Shown: piece after piece, positions 37,406 through 48,661 of the stretch
Numbering within the stretch: the first letter of the stretch is position 1
Layout: each line of letters opens with the position of its first letter
Assembly (NCBI GenBank): GCA_022793995.1
Contig: JAAWDY010000060.1
Coordinates: 1-64,000 of the forward strand
DNA length: 64,000 nt
Direction of reading: 5' to 3'
Source: Coprococcus sp.
Lineage (GTDB): Bacteria > Bacillota > Clostridia > Lachnospirales > Lachnospiraceae
Notes under the pieces: generated by a model
What the model was told of the DNA's origin: nothing
Database searches by the model: none
Seen by the model: only the letters and a program-made list of their open reading frames with translations
Program-made: the position numbers and the translations under genes

Positions 37406-38860
37406 ATGGAAGAACAACAAACTGGTCTTAAACGTGGCTTAAAATTAATTTATGTTTATGCGATTGCAGCGGGGGCGATTTTTACTTTTATAGGTTATTG
37501 GGATACGATTTTTATGTCTTATTGTGGTCCGGCGACCTTCCTGGCGTTTGCGGCGATGACTTGCGCGGTGTTGCCGATCGCGTTGGTTTATTGTGAACTT
37601 GCGCCGATGTTTCCACAGGTGGGAGCGGAGCTGTGCTACAATACGGTGGGACTGAATAAGCATATTGGATTCTTCTCATCATGGGCGATCATGATGGCGT
37701 GGATCGCGGTTCCGCCGGCGGCTGTTATGGCTATTATCCAATGGTTTACTGCAAAAGTTTTCCCACAGTTTGGCTGGAATACGAATCCGTCGTTTATGAC
37801 GATCACGATCATCGGTATTATCCTGATCTGTCTGTATTGTGTGATCTCATTGAATGATATCCAGATTGCGGGAAAGGCGCAGCTTGTCATGTTGATCGGA
37901 GCAATCTTTGGATGTATCGTTACGGCTGTTATCCTGATTTTCTTTTCAGGACAGTGGAGTTTCAGCAACTTTACAGAAGGCGGATTTTTCCGTTCTACAA
38001 CGATTGCCGGCGATGGATTCGGCGGATGGTGCCTTGGTCTTGCGATGATTATCACACCATATTTCGGCTTTGAAACCGTTCCGCAGATGGTAGAAGAAGG
38101 CGACTTCCCGATTGAGAATTCAACAAAGGCGATCTGGGGATCTGTTGTTACCTGTGGTATTGTATACACTCTGTTTTTCTTCGCGCTCGGCGGACTGGAG
38201 AAATGGGAAAGCCTTCTATTCATTGACGGTGTAGCGGCAAATGGGGAATATGATTTCTTGGCGATTTCTGCTATGCAGAGACTAGGCGGCGGCATCGGTA
38301 CGTGGAATGCATGGAATATTTGGGCGTTGGTCTTCGGTATATTTGCTATTCTTTGTGCGATCGGCACTTGCCTGTTAGGTTTCTGGCTTTCTACAGTACG
38401 TTTGATTTATGCCATGGGCCGTCAGAACTATCTGCCTCAGTCGTTTGCAAAAGTAAATAAGCACAACCAGCCGATTCTGCCGAACATCTTCTTACTGGTT
38501 ATCAGTATTGCATTTTTGATATTGCAGAATGGAACGACATTTATGAAAGACTTCTTTAACCTGATGTCTTTTGGATGCGGTCTTGCCTATATGTGCACTA
38601 GTATATCGGCGCTTCGTATCCATGCAAAACATCCGGAATGGGCGACCTACAAATTGCCGGGCGGCCAGTTCATGCGTATTTTAGCGCTAGTTATCGCTAC
38701 GGCGATCGCGATCGGAACCTGTATCGGGCAGGGAGTTGGAAGTTGGATCTCATTTGGCGTATACATGGGTATCGGCGTTCTGCTTTGGCTTACTATGTTG
38801 CAGAAGTGGAAAACAGACCCGCCGAAGTGGAAAACGCCTGACGGAGAAAAAACATTCTAG
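37406..38860 (+). CDS. APC family amino acid permease (set B)
   Basis: LIYVYAIAAGAIFTFIGYWDTIFMSYCGPATFLAF...ALVYCELAPMFPQVGAELCYN. Confidence 0.9.
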   Translation: MEEQQTGLKRGLKLIYVYAIAAGAIFTFIGYWDTIFMSYCGPATFLAFAAMTCAVLPIALVYCELAPMFPQVGAELCYNTVGLNKHIGFFSSWAIMMAWIAVPPAAVMAIIQWFTAKVFPQFGWNTNPSFMTITIIGIILICLYCVISLNDIQIAGKAQLVMLIGAIFGCIVTAVILIFFSGQWSFSNFTEGGFFRSTTIAGDGFGGWCLGLAMIITPYFGFETVPQMVEEGDFPIENSTKAIWGSVVTCGIVYTLFFFALGGLEKWESLLFIDGVAANGEYDFLAISAMQRLGGGIGTWNAWNIWALVFGIFAILCAIGTCLLGFWLSTVRLIYAMGRQNYLPQSFAKVNKHNQPILPNIFLLVISIAFLILQNGTTFMKDFFNLMSFGCGLAYMCTSISALRIHAKHPEWATYKLPGGQFMRILALVIATAIAIGTCIGQGVGSWISFGVYMGIGVLLWLTMLQKWKTDPPKWKTPDGEKTF

Positions 38861-38948
38861 TTCCAGACAAGGCGATATGATTGGGCGCTGTCTGCCTTTT
38901 GGCGGGCAGTGCCTGTATTTTATGAGAAAAGTAAAGGAGTTAAGAGCT

Positions 38949-39725
38949 ATGAAACGTCTTAAAAATAAAGTTGCGTTGATTGCCGGAGGCGCATGCGGGA
39001 TTGGCGGAGCGGACAGCCTTCTATTTGCCAGAGAAGGCGCGAAAGTTGTGATTGGGGACATCAATGAAGCGGCGGGAAAAGCGCTTGAAGAGCAGATCAA
39101 AACGGAAGGTTTTGAAGCAACGTTTATGAAACTAGATATTACCAGTGAAGAAAACTGGAAGCAGGTTTTTGAAGCAACGGTTAAAAAATACGGTAAAATT
39201 AATATTTGCGTAAATAATGCGGGAGTCTCTCTCGGAAAAGATATCTGCGACACGACGCTGGAAGAATGGAATTGGCTAATGAATATTAACTCTACAGGAG
39301 TTTTCCTTGGAACCAAGTATGCGATTGCGTATATGAAGGACAACAAGGAAAAGAATTCCATCATAAACCGTTCGTCGATCGACGGACAGATCGGAGAAGC
39401 CGGGTTGTGCGCATACTGTGCTTCCAAAGGTTCCGTGACACTTCTGACAAAATCGGCGGCTCTTGCGTGTGGGCAGCGCAAATACTCCATCCGCGTTAAT
39501 TCCGTGCATCCAGGATATGTGCACACGGCATTGACAGAAAAAGAGGCCGCGGACTCTGGTATGACCCCGGATCAATATTTTGAGAAAGTAGGCGCGCAGC
39601 ACCCAATCGGCTATATAGGAGAGCCTATGGATATTGCGTACGCCGATCTTTATCTGGCGTCGGATGAGTCGATTTTTGTTACCGGGTCAGAGTTGACGAT
39701 CGACGGAGGCTGGACCGCGCAGTAA
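38949..39725 (+). CDS. SDR family oxidoreductase (set B)
   Basis: VALIAGGACGIGGADSLLFAREGAKVV; NNAGVSLG; YCASKGSVTLLTKSAAL; VTGSELTIDGGWTAQ. Confidence 0.92.
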   Translation: MKRLKNKVALIAGGACGIGGADSLLFAREGAKVVIGDINEAAGKALEEQIKTEGFEATFMKLDITSEENWKQVFEATVKKYGKINICVNNAGVSLGKDICDTTLEEWNWLMNINSTGVFLGTKYAIAYMKDNKEKNSIINRSSIDGQIGEAGLCAYCASKGSVTLLTKSAALACGQRKYSIRVNSVHPGYVHTALTEKEAADSGMTPDQYFEKVGAQHPIGYIGEPMDIAYADLYLASDESIFVTGSELTIDGGWTAQ

Positions 39726-39756
39726 GAATAAGCGATAGAAAGGAAAGGTGAAGAAA

Positions 39757-40875
39757 TTGAAAAAGCTTGGCTTTATTGTGAATCCCGTGGCCGGTATCGG
39801 AGGAAAGGTTGGGCTGAAAGGTTCCGACGGGGAAGCGACTCTTCTGAAGGCTCTGGAGCTGGGAGCGGTTCCTGAGAGTGGGAAAAAAGCTCTGGTTACA
39901 ATGAACCTGTTAAAAGAAACCGCAGATCAACTGGATATCTATACGTATCCAGGAGAAATGGGAGCAGATATCTGTAAGGCCGCAGGACTAAAGTATACAA
40001 TGATAGGAGAGATCAACAGCGGCCATACGGCGCCTGAAGATACGATAAAGGCGGCCAGACAGCTCCGGGATATGGAACTGGATTTGATCCTTTTTGCGGG
40101 CGGCGACGGAACGGCCAGAAATATTATGGATGCTGTCGGAACAAGTATACCTGTTCTTGGGATTCCAACCGGCTGTAAGATTCATTCAGGGGTATATGCG
40201 GTGAATCCCCGTACTGCCGGAATGCTGATGGGACAGTATGCACAGGGAAAAGTCCGGGAAACAAAAGAAGCGGAAGTCATGGATATCGACGAAGATCTAT
40301 TCCGGAAAGGAACGGTGCAGGCAAGGCTCTACGGATACCTTCAGATTCCGAATGAGACAAAGATGGTGCAGAACTTAAAGAGCGGGCGAGGATACAGTGA
40401 GTCCACTTCTATTGAGCTCCTTTCAAATTATATTGCAGACGAGTGGGAGAACGATACACTCTATGTAGTTGGGACGGGATCTACGACCGCGGCGATTATG
40501 AAGAAGATGGGGCTTGCGAACACACTTTTGGGGGTGGACCTGGTATATAACAGAGAGGTGCTTGCTTCGGATTGCACAGAACGGCAGATTCTCGATATTA
40601 TCAAGGACTATAAAAAGGTGAAAATCATTGTGACGGTTATCGGCGGACAGGGCTATATCTTCGGACGAGGAAACCAACAGATCAGCGCAGAAGTCATAAG
40701 GAGAGTCGGCAAGGAAAATATCATAGTCGCTGCCTCCAAAAACAAAGTTCTTTCACTTTTTGGACAGCCGCTATATGTAGATACCGGAGACGAGGAAGTC
40801 AATAAGATGCTGACAGGCTATATACGGATAATCGTTGGATACGGAGAATCTGTGATGGCAAAAGTATCTGATTAG
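39757..40875 (+). CDS. ATP-NAD kinase/AcoX-like family protein (set B)
   Basis: LGFIVNPVAGIGGKVGLKGSDG; FAGGDGTARNIMDAVG; GQGYIFGRGNQQISAEVIRRVG; TTG start likely. Confidence 0.86.
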   Translation: MKKLGFIVNPVAGIGGKVGLKGSDGEATLLKALELGAVPESGKKALVTMNLLKETADQLDIYTYPGEMGADICKAAGLKYTMIGEINSGHTAPEDTIKAARQLRDMELDLILFAGGDGTARNIMDAVGTSIPVLGIPTGCKIHSGVYAVNPRTAGMLMGQYAQGKVRETKEAEVMDIDEDLFRKGTVQARLYGYLQIPNETKMVQNLKSGRGYSESTSIELLSNYIADEWENDTLYVVGTGSTTAAIMKKMGLANTLLGVDLVYNREVLASDCTERQILDIIKDYKKVKIIVTVIGGQGYIFGRGNQQISAEVIRRVGKENIIVAASKNKVLSLFGQPLYVDTGDEEVNKMLTGYIRIIVGYGESVMAKVSD

Positions 40876-40883
40876 AGCGTAAG

Positions 40884-42092
40884 ATGAGAAATATACAAAA
40901 ATATAGTTCATGGCGATGGTTGGCCGGCGCCCTGCTCCTTTTAGGAGAACTCAGCGTGAGTATGTTGTGGATGGCGCCATCGCCAGTTTTGACTGAGATC
41001 ACGTCCGACTTGAATATTACACTGGCTCAAAGCGGTATTTTCCTATCTGTTATCTGTCTGATATTTTCTGCGTCAACTTTTGTTTTTAATGGATTAGGGC
41101 GGAAGATAAAACCCAAATATATTTTTGGGGCAGGTCTTATTTTGATGGCGGCAGGCCAGGGAATGTTTTTCTTTACACGGGGTTATGCGGACCTACTCTT
41201 TTTCCGCTCGATAACGGGGATTGGGATGGGGATCTGCGCGCCTGTTTACGCTGTGCTGATTATGGAGAACTTTCCCAAGAGAGAACGCCCCATGGTAAAT
41301 ACCGTGTATTCAGCGCTTCCATATATTGCGGAATTTTTATCACTTTTTGCGGCCGCGCCCCTTCTGGCGATATGCGGATACTCCTGGAGAGGGATGATGG
41401 CGGCGTTTGGCGGTCTTGTTGTCGTCATAACGGGGATGTATGTTCTTTGCCTGCCTAAGATATCCTCCACGGTGTCAGAGGAAGAGGAAAAGAGTGAAAA
41501 AGGGCTATTTCGTGAAGTAGCGCGAAACAGGGAGGTTCGCCTGCTACTTTTGGCGGATAGCTGCGATATGTGGGGATATAATTTTCTGTCAGGTTTTTTA
41601 CCCACATTTTTTCAGAATGAAATAGGGATGAGTATGAAAGAGGCGGCGCATTTAACGGCTATTTTTCCTGTCGCGGGGATTGCGGCGGGACTTTTGTGCG
41701 GGGCGTTGATGGTGAAAGTAGGCTTGCGAAAACCGTTTACGTGGCCCATGCATCTGATGGTTTTTGCGGGGACGATGATGCTGTCATTGTGCGACGGGCC
41801 TTTGCGAATCGTGGGGATCGTTCTCGCGGGGGTTGGAAATGCAGGGTGGGCGCCGGCTCTTTACACGATGCCTATGGAATTTGAAGGAATGACCCCGCTG
41901 AAGACAGGAGCGGCATTTTCATTTATTTTTGGTATCGGATATATTTCCGCCTTTGTATCGCCTCTTGTGGGCGGGTGGCTTGGCGATTGTTTCAGCCTTA
42001 AGACTGTGTTAGTCGTCAATTCATTTGTGGCGCTTTTAGCGGCGCTAGCCACAGCTTCGATGAAGGAAACGGGAAAAAGGACGGAAAATTGA
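40884..42092 (+). CDS. MFS transporter (set B)
   Basis: 12-TM pattern; GELSVSMLWMAPSPVLTEITSDLNI; RSITGIGMGICAPVYAVLIMENFPKRERP. Confidence 0.9.
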   Translation: MRNIQKYSSWRWLAGALLLLGELSVSMLWMAPSPVLTEITSDLNITLAQSGIFLSVICLIFSASTFVFNGLGRKIKPKYIFGAGLILMAAGQGMFFFTRGYADLLFFRSITGIGMGICAPVYAVLIMENFPKRERPMVNTVYSALPYIAEFLSLFAAAPLLAICGYSWRGMMAAFGGLVVVITGMYVLCLPKISSTVSEEEEKSEKGLFREVARNREVRLLLLADSCDMWGYNFLSGFLPTFFQNEIGMSMKEAAHLTAIFPVAGIAAGLLCGALMVKVGLRKPFTWPMHLMVFAGTMMLSLCDGPLRIVGIVLAGVGNAGWAPALYTMPMEFEGMTPLKTGAAFSFIFGIGYISAFVSPLVGGWLGDCFSLKTVLVVNSFVALLAALATASMKETGKRTEN

Positions 42093-42230
42093 ATTAGTAA
42101 CCAGATCGGATGTAAGACCGGGGCATAAATGTTGTTGACTTTTATCGCTCCGGTTTTTATACTTTAGAAAACGGCCGAATGGCCATAGAGGGGTCCCGAA
42201 TGCGGGAGCATGAGGGATACTTATGTTTGA

Positions 42231-43760
<1,530 letters not shown>

Positions 43761-43793
43761 GCAAAGAACGGTTAAGCCTTGAAGGAGGGGAAT

Positions 43794-45245
43794 ATGAAAT
43801 ACGATGTAGTCATTATAGGCGCGGGCGTATCCGGTGCAGCGGTGGCTCGGGAGTTGTCCCGTTACAGGGTGAAGGCATGCGTCTTGGAACGGGAGGAGGA
43901 CGTCTGCTGCGGGACCTCAAAAGCGAACAGCGGGATTGTCCATGCCGGGTATGACGCGAGACCGGGAACTCACATGGCAAAGCTGAACATTCTGGGGAAC
44001 TGGATGATGAGCGAGCTGACAAGAAAACTGGATATTCCGTTTAAGCGGAACGGTTCTATGGTGATCTGTACGGAGAAAGAACGTCTGTGCGAGCTGGAAG
44101 AGCTCTGTGAGAGAGGAAAGAAGAACGGTGTGCCGGATTTGCGGATTTTGAGCCGGGAGGAGGCTGTGCGGAGAGAGCCGAATCTGGCGGATGAAGTCAT
44201 GTACGCCCTGTACGCGCCGACAGGGGGAATTGTCTGTCCTTTTGAACTCAATATCGCGCTCGCGGAAAATGCATACACCAATGGGATCGAATTTCATTTT
44301 AATACAGAGGCGCTTGCTATCCAAAAAACGGAATCTGGTTTCCAGATCAGAACGGAAAAAGGAAATTATGAGACGAAAATCATTGTCAATGCGGCCGGAG
44401 TCTACGCGGATGTGTTTCACAATATGGTAAGTGGAGAGAAGATGACGATCACCCCCAGAAGAGGGGAATATATGCTGTTCGACCAGGCGGTGGGAAATCA
44501 TGTCTTAAGCACCATCTTCCGGCTTCCGGACGAGCTGGGGAAAGGGGTCCTGGTGACGCCGACCGTGCACGGGAATCTTCTGGTGGGACCGACTGCAAAG
44601 AATCTTAAGGATAGGGAAGCGCTCGATACGACTGCGGACGGGTTTGCCGCAATCAAAAGCCAGGTGGCAAGGTCTGTAAAAGATATTCCGTTCCGCCAGG
44701 TGATTACTTCTTTTGCGGGACTTCGGGCCTGCGCGCAGACGAGCGACTTTATTATAGGGGAAGCGACGGATGCGAAAGGCTTTATCGACTGCGCCGGAAT
44801 CGCGTCTCCTGGGCTCACGAGCTGTCCGGCGATCGGCATGGAAGTGGCAGAGATTGCAAGGGAAAAGCTGAACCTACAGCCTAATCCTACGTTCTGTGGC
44901 ACGCGAAAAGGAATCCTCCGCCCAATGAGTCTTAGGATGGAGGAGAGGAATGCTCTGATACGGGGAAATCCGGCATACGGGACAATCGTCTGCCGGTGTG
45001 AATCCGTGACAGAGGGAGAGATCCTGGACGCGGTTAGAAGGCCGCTGGGCGCAAGATCGCTGGATGGGGTAAAACGGCGTACACGCGCCGGCATGGGAAG
45101 GTGCCAGGCGGGATTTTGTTCGCCGAAAGTCATGGAGATATTGGCAAGGGAATGGAGAGTCCCTCTGGATCAGGTTACAAAATGCGGCGGCGCCTCCAGG
45201 CTTATCGCTGGTGTTAACAAAGATAAATGGCAGGGGGACGAATAG
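43794..45245 (+). CDS. FAD-dependent glycerol-3-phosphate dehydrogenase-like oxidoreductase with BFD-type Fe-S domain
   Basis: YDVVIIGAGVSGAAVARELSRY; C-term VCRCESVTEGEILDAVRRP...GMGRCQAGFC. Confidence 0.92.
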   Translation: MKYDVVIIGAGVSGAAVARELSRYRVKACVLEREEDVCCGTSKANSGIVHAGYDARPGTHMAKLNILGNWMMSELTRKLDIPFKRNGSMVICTEKERLCELEELCERGKKNGVPDLRILSREEAVRREPNLADEVMYALYAPTGGIVCPFELNIALAENAYTNGIEFHFNTEALAIQKTESGFQIRTEKGNYETKIIVNAAGVYADVFHNMVSGEKMTITPRRGEYMLFDQAVGNHVLSTIFRLPDELGKGVLVTPTVHGNLLVGPTAKNLKDREALDTTADGFAAIKSQVARSVKDIPFRQVITSFAGLRACAQTSDFIIGEATDAKGFIDCAGIASPGLTSCPAIGMEVAEIAREKLNLQPNPTFCGTRKGILRPMSLRMEERNALIRGNPAYGTIVCRCESVTEGEILDAVRRPLGARSLDGVKRRTRAGMGRCQAGFCSPKVMEILAREWRVPLDQVTKCGGASRLIAGVNKDKWQGDE

Positions 45246-46520
45246 ATGGAAAAATATGAGATCGTCATCGTCGGAGGCGGCCCAGCCGGTCTGGCGGCTG
45301 CAGTTTCCGCGAAGGAGGCAGGGGCGGACCGAATCCTCATCCTGGAACGGGACGAGACGTTGGGCGGTATATTGAACCAATGTATCCACAATGGTTTCGG
45401 ACTTCATACATTCAAAGAAGAACTGACAGGACCAGAGTACGCGCAGCGGTTTATCGACCAGGTACAGGCGCTTAGGATCGAATACAGGCTGGGTACGATG
45501 GTAATGGAGATCGGCAGGGATAAAGTGGTGACGGCGATGAACCGTGAAAAGGGGATGTTTCAGATCGAAGCAAAGGCGGTAATCCTGGCGATGGGATGCA
45601 GGGAACGTCCGAGAGGCGCTTTAAATATCCCGGGATACCGGCCTGCAGGAATCTACTCGGCGGGAACGGCACAAAGGCTGGTAAATTTGGAAGGATTTCT
45701 TCCGGGACGGGAGATCGTGATCTTAGGTTCCGGCGATATCGGCCTGATTATGGCAAGGAGGATGACCCTGGAAGGGGCGCACGTGCTGCTGGTCGCGGAA
45801 TTGATGCCCTATTCGGGGGGACTGAAGCGGAACATTGTACAATGCCTGGATGATTTTGAAATACCGCTGCGGCTGCGGCACACAGTCACCCGGATTCATG
45901 GGAAAGAGCGGGTAGAGGGCGTGACAGTCCAGGAAGTGGACGAAACCGGGACGCCGGTCACGGGGACGGAAGAATATTACCCCTGTGACACATTGCTTTT
46001 GTCGGTGGGACTGATTCCCGAAAATGAATTGTCACGGGGTATGGGGATTGGTATAAGTCCCGTTACATCGGGACCCATTGTGGACGATCGTCTGGGAACG
46101 TCGGTGGAAGGGGTGTTTGCCTGTGGCAATGTACTGCATGTACATGATCTGGTAGATTATGTATCAGAGGAGGCGTATTTGGCAGGAAAACATGCCGCAT
46201 GTTATGTAAAAGAGGCGGAAAGCGGGAGATGGACGGAGCGGGGAAGAAATGTTTTAGTGTCCGGCAAAGAGGGTGTACGCTATACGGTTCCTTCGCTGAT
46301 CTGTCCAGAAAGGATGGAAGAGACGCTTACGGTACGGTTCCGGGTGGGGGATATTTATAAGGATAGGTTTCTGAGCGTGTATCTGGATGACGAGCGTATC
46401 CAGCACAGGAGACGGCCGGTCATGGCGCCGGGCGAGATGGAGCAGGTCATCCTTAGCAGGGAAGAGCTTTTGAAACACCCGGATCTCAAATCTGTCACGA
46501 TAAAAATAGAGGAGGTGTAG
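45246..46520 (+). CDS. FAD-dependent pyridine nucleotide-disulfide oxidoreductase (glp operon)
   Basis: EIVIVGGGPAGLAAAVSAKEAGAD; REIVILGSGDIGLIMARRM; GVFACGNVLHVHDL. Confidence 0.9.
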   Translation: MEKYEIVIVGGGPAGLAAAVSAKEAGADRILILERDETLGGILNQCIHNGFGLHTFKEELTGPEYAQRFIDQVQALRIEYRLGTMVMEIGRDKVVTAMNREKGMFQIEAKAVILAMGCRERPRGALNIPGYRPAGIYSAGTAQRLVNLEGFLPGREIVILGSGDIGLIMARRMTLEGAHVLLVAELMPYSGGLKRNIVQCLDDFEIPLRLRHTVTRIHGKERVEGVTVQEVDETGTPVTGTEEYYPCDTLLLSVGLIPENELSRGMGIGISPVTSGPIVDDRLGTSVEGVFACGNVLHVHDLVDYVSEEAYLAGKHAACYVKEAESGRWTERGRNVLVSGKEGVRYTVPSLICPERMEETLTVRFRVGDIYKDRFLSVYLDDERIQHRRRPVMAPGEMEQVILSREELLKHPDLKSVTIKIEEV

Positions 46521-46524
46521 CGTG

Positions 46525-46887
46525 ATGGAGAAGAAGCTGACTTGTATCGGCTGTCCGCTCGGATGTACTGTGAAGGTGGAGATGGAAAATGGTAGTATCC
46601 TGGGCGTGTCCGGGAATACCTGCCCGCGGGGCGAGACATATGCCCGAAAAGAAGTGATATCTCCCGAGAGGATCGTGACGTCGACGGTGCGGATCACGGG
46701 AGGAGAGCTTCCGATGGCGCCGGTCAAGACAAAAACCGCCATTCCCAAAGACAAGATGTTCGACTGTATGAAAGCTTTAAGGAAGGTGCGCCTTACGGCC
46801 CCGGTCAGGATCGGGGACGTTGCGCTTGCAGACGCGGCGGGGACAGGAGTAGATGTGATCGTCACGAAAAATATAGAAAAAATGTGA
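46525..46887 (+). CDS. DUF1667 domain-containing protein
   Basis: LTCIGCPLGCTVKVEMENG...SGNTCPRGETYARKEVISPERIVTSTVRI. Confidence 0.93.
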   Translation: MEKKLTCIGCPLGCTVKVEMENGSILGVSGNTCPRGETYARKEVISPERIVTSTVRITGGELPMAPVKTKTAIPKDKMFDCMKALRKVRLTAPVRIGDVALADAAGTGVDVIVTKNIEKM

Positions 46888-46968
46888 CTTGTACTGGACA
46901 AATCCGACATTATACACTAAAATAGAAACGTTAAATTTGAATGTAGATTTTGATGGAGGTAGATTACA

Positions 46969-48210
46969 ATGAAGGGAAATGTCATTGTTGGACAGTCAGG
47001 CGGGCCTACAGCGGCCATTAATTCAAGCCTTGCGGGGGTTTACCGTACAGCCAAAGACAGGGGCGCAAATAAAGTATATGGTATGCTCCATGGGATCCAA
47101 GGACTTTTGGAGGAACGTTATATCGACCTTAGCGAACACATTACGAATGAATTGGACGCGGAGCTCTTAAAGAGGACTCCTGCGGCGTATCTGGGCTCCT
47201 GCCGTTATAAACTGCCGGAGATTCACGAGAATATGGCGCTCTATGATAAGATTTTTGAGATTTTGTATAAACTGGATATTGAGGCATTTATCTATATTGG
47301 CGGGAATGATTCGATGGATACGATCAAGAAGCTGTCGGATTATGCGATCATCAAGGGACATCCGCAGAAGTTTATCGGATGCCCGAAGACCATTGATAAC
47401 GACTTAGCGCTTACCGATCATACGCCGGGTTTTGGAAGCGCGGCAAAATATATCGGTACTTCTGTGAAGGAGATTATCCGCGACAGTTTTTGTCTGGAAT
47501 ATGAAAAAGGCCTGGTTACGATCGTTGAGATCATGGGAAGAAATGCTGGCTGGCTTACCGGCGCGGCGGCCCTGGCAAAGGGCGAGGACTGTAAAGGACC
47601 GGATATGATCTATCTGCCAGAGCTGACGTTTGATATGGATGATTTTATGGCGCGTATCAGAGAGCGGCTGGCAAGGAAGACGTCTGTCGTCGTCGCTGTC
47701 TCTGAGGGAATCAAGCTGGAAGACGGGCGCTACGTATGTGAGCTGGGACACAGTGCGGATTTCGTGGACGCTTTCGGCCATAAGCAGCTTTCAGGAACCG
47801 CGGCATATCTGGCGAACTATGTGGCGGCGGAGGTCGGATGTAAGACCCGCGCGATCGAGCTGAGTACGCTACAGCGTTCAGCATCCCACAGTAGTTCAAG
47901 GGTTGATATTCTTGAGGCATACCAGGTCGGAGGCGCGGCCGTCAAAGCGGCGGATGAAGGTGACAGCGGCAAGATGGTCGTCCTGGTAAGGCTTTCTGAC
48001 GACCCGTATCAGTGTGGTACTGAGGTAAAGGATGTACACAAGATCGCCAATGACGAGCGTCTTGTACCAAGAGACTGGGTGACCGAGGATGGAACTTATG
48101 TGACGGATGAATTTGTGACCTATGTGAAACCACTGATCCAGGGCGACGTATCTCCGGTCATGGTGGACGGTATCCCGCGCCATCTGTACAAACCGGGACA
48201 TATGGAATAA
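46969..48210 (+). CDS. 6-phosphofructokinase (PPi/ATP type)
   Basis: IVGQSGGPTAAINSSLAG; YIGGNDSMDTIKKLS; CPKTIDNDLALTDHTPGFGSAAKY; EIMGRNAGWLTG. Confidence 0.95.
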   Translation: MKGNVIVGQSGGPTAAINSSLAGVYRTAKDRGANKVYGMLHGIQGLLEERYIDLSEHITNELDAELLKRTPAAYLGSCRYKLPEIHENMALYDKIFEILYKLDIEAFIYIGGNDSMDTIKKLSDYAIIKGHPQKFIGCPKTIDNDLALTDHTPGFGSAAKYIGTSVKEIIRDSFCLEYEKGLVTIVEIMGRNAGWLTGAAALAKGEDCKGPDMIYLPELTFDMDDFMARIRERLARKTSVVVAVSEGIKLEDGRYVCELGHSADFVDAFGHKQLSGTAAYLANYVAAEVGCKTRAIELSTLQRSASHSSSRVDILEAYQVGGAAVKAADEGDSGKMVVLVRLSDDPYQCGTEVKDVHKIANDERLVPRDWVTEDGTYVTDEFVTYVKPLIQGDVSPVMVDGIPRHLYKPGHME

Positions 48211-48228
48211 ATGGAATAACAAGATTAA

Positions 48229-48269
48229 AGCCGGGACTCTGTTTGTGGGCAGCAGTTCCGGCTTTTAGT
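48229..48269 (+). terminator. Terminator after the phosphofructokinase gene
   Basis: AAAGCCGGGACT ... AGTTCCGGCTTTT. Confidence 0.65.
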
Positions 48270-48331
48270 GTATGATGTGGTCGCTATGACTGCCGGAGAA
48301 GTTAGGAATTAAAGGCAGGTTTTGCGAATTT

Positions 48332-48371
48332 TGTGCGGCGGGCTGCCGTGAATCGAAGTTCCAACCGCACA
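48332..48371 (+). repeat. Hairpin element copy E2
   Basis: TGTGCGG ... CCGCACA with loop GGCTGCCGTGAATCG. Confidence 0.75.
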
Positions 48372-48661
48372 GGTAGCAATTTTTACAAAATAGAAAGAAC
48401 CGTAATTCCAGGGAAAATAGGAGAAGAATATCAGGTGTGTGGCGACACCAAAGAACAAAATTTTGTGAAACATTTTCTGAAAAAATCTATTGCAGATCCG
48501 GGAAAACCGGTGTAATATATGAATCACTCTAATTCCATTCAAAGTAGTTTCAAGACAGCTTCAAGAGAGCTTCAAGATCATTCAGAACGAAATTCAGTTT
48601 TATATCCATGAGAGCGGCGCACTGAAACGCCGTGGAAGATCAAAATAGAAGGAGGGACAGG

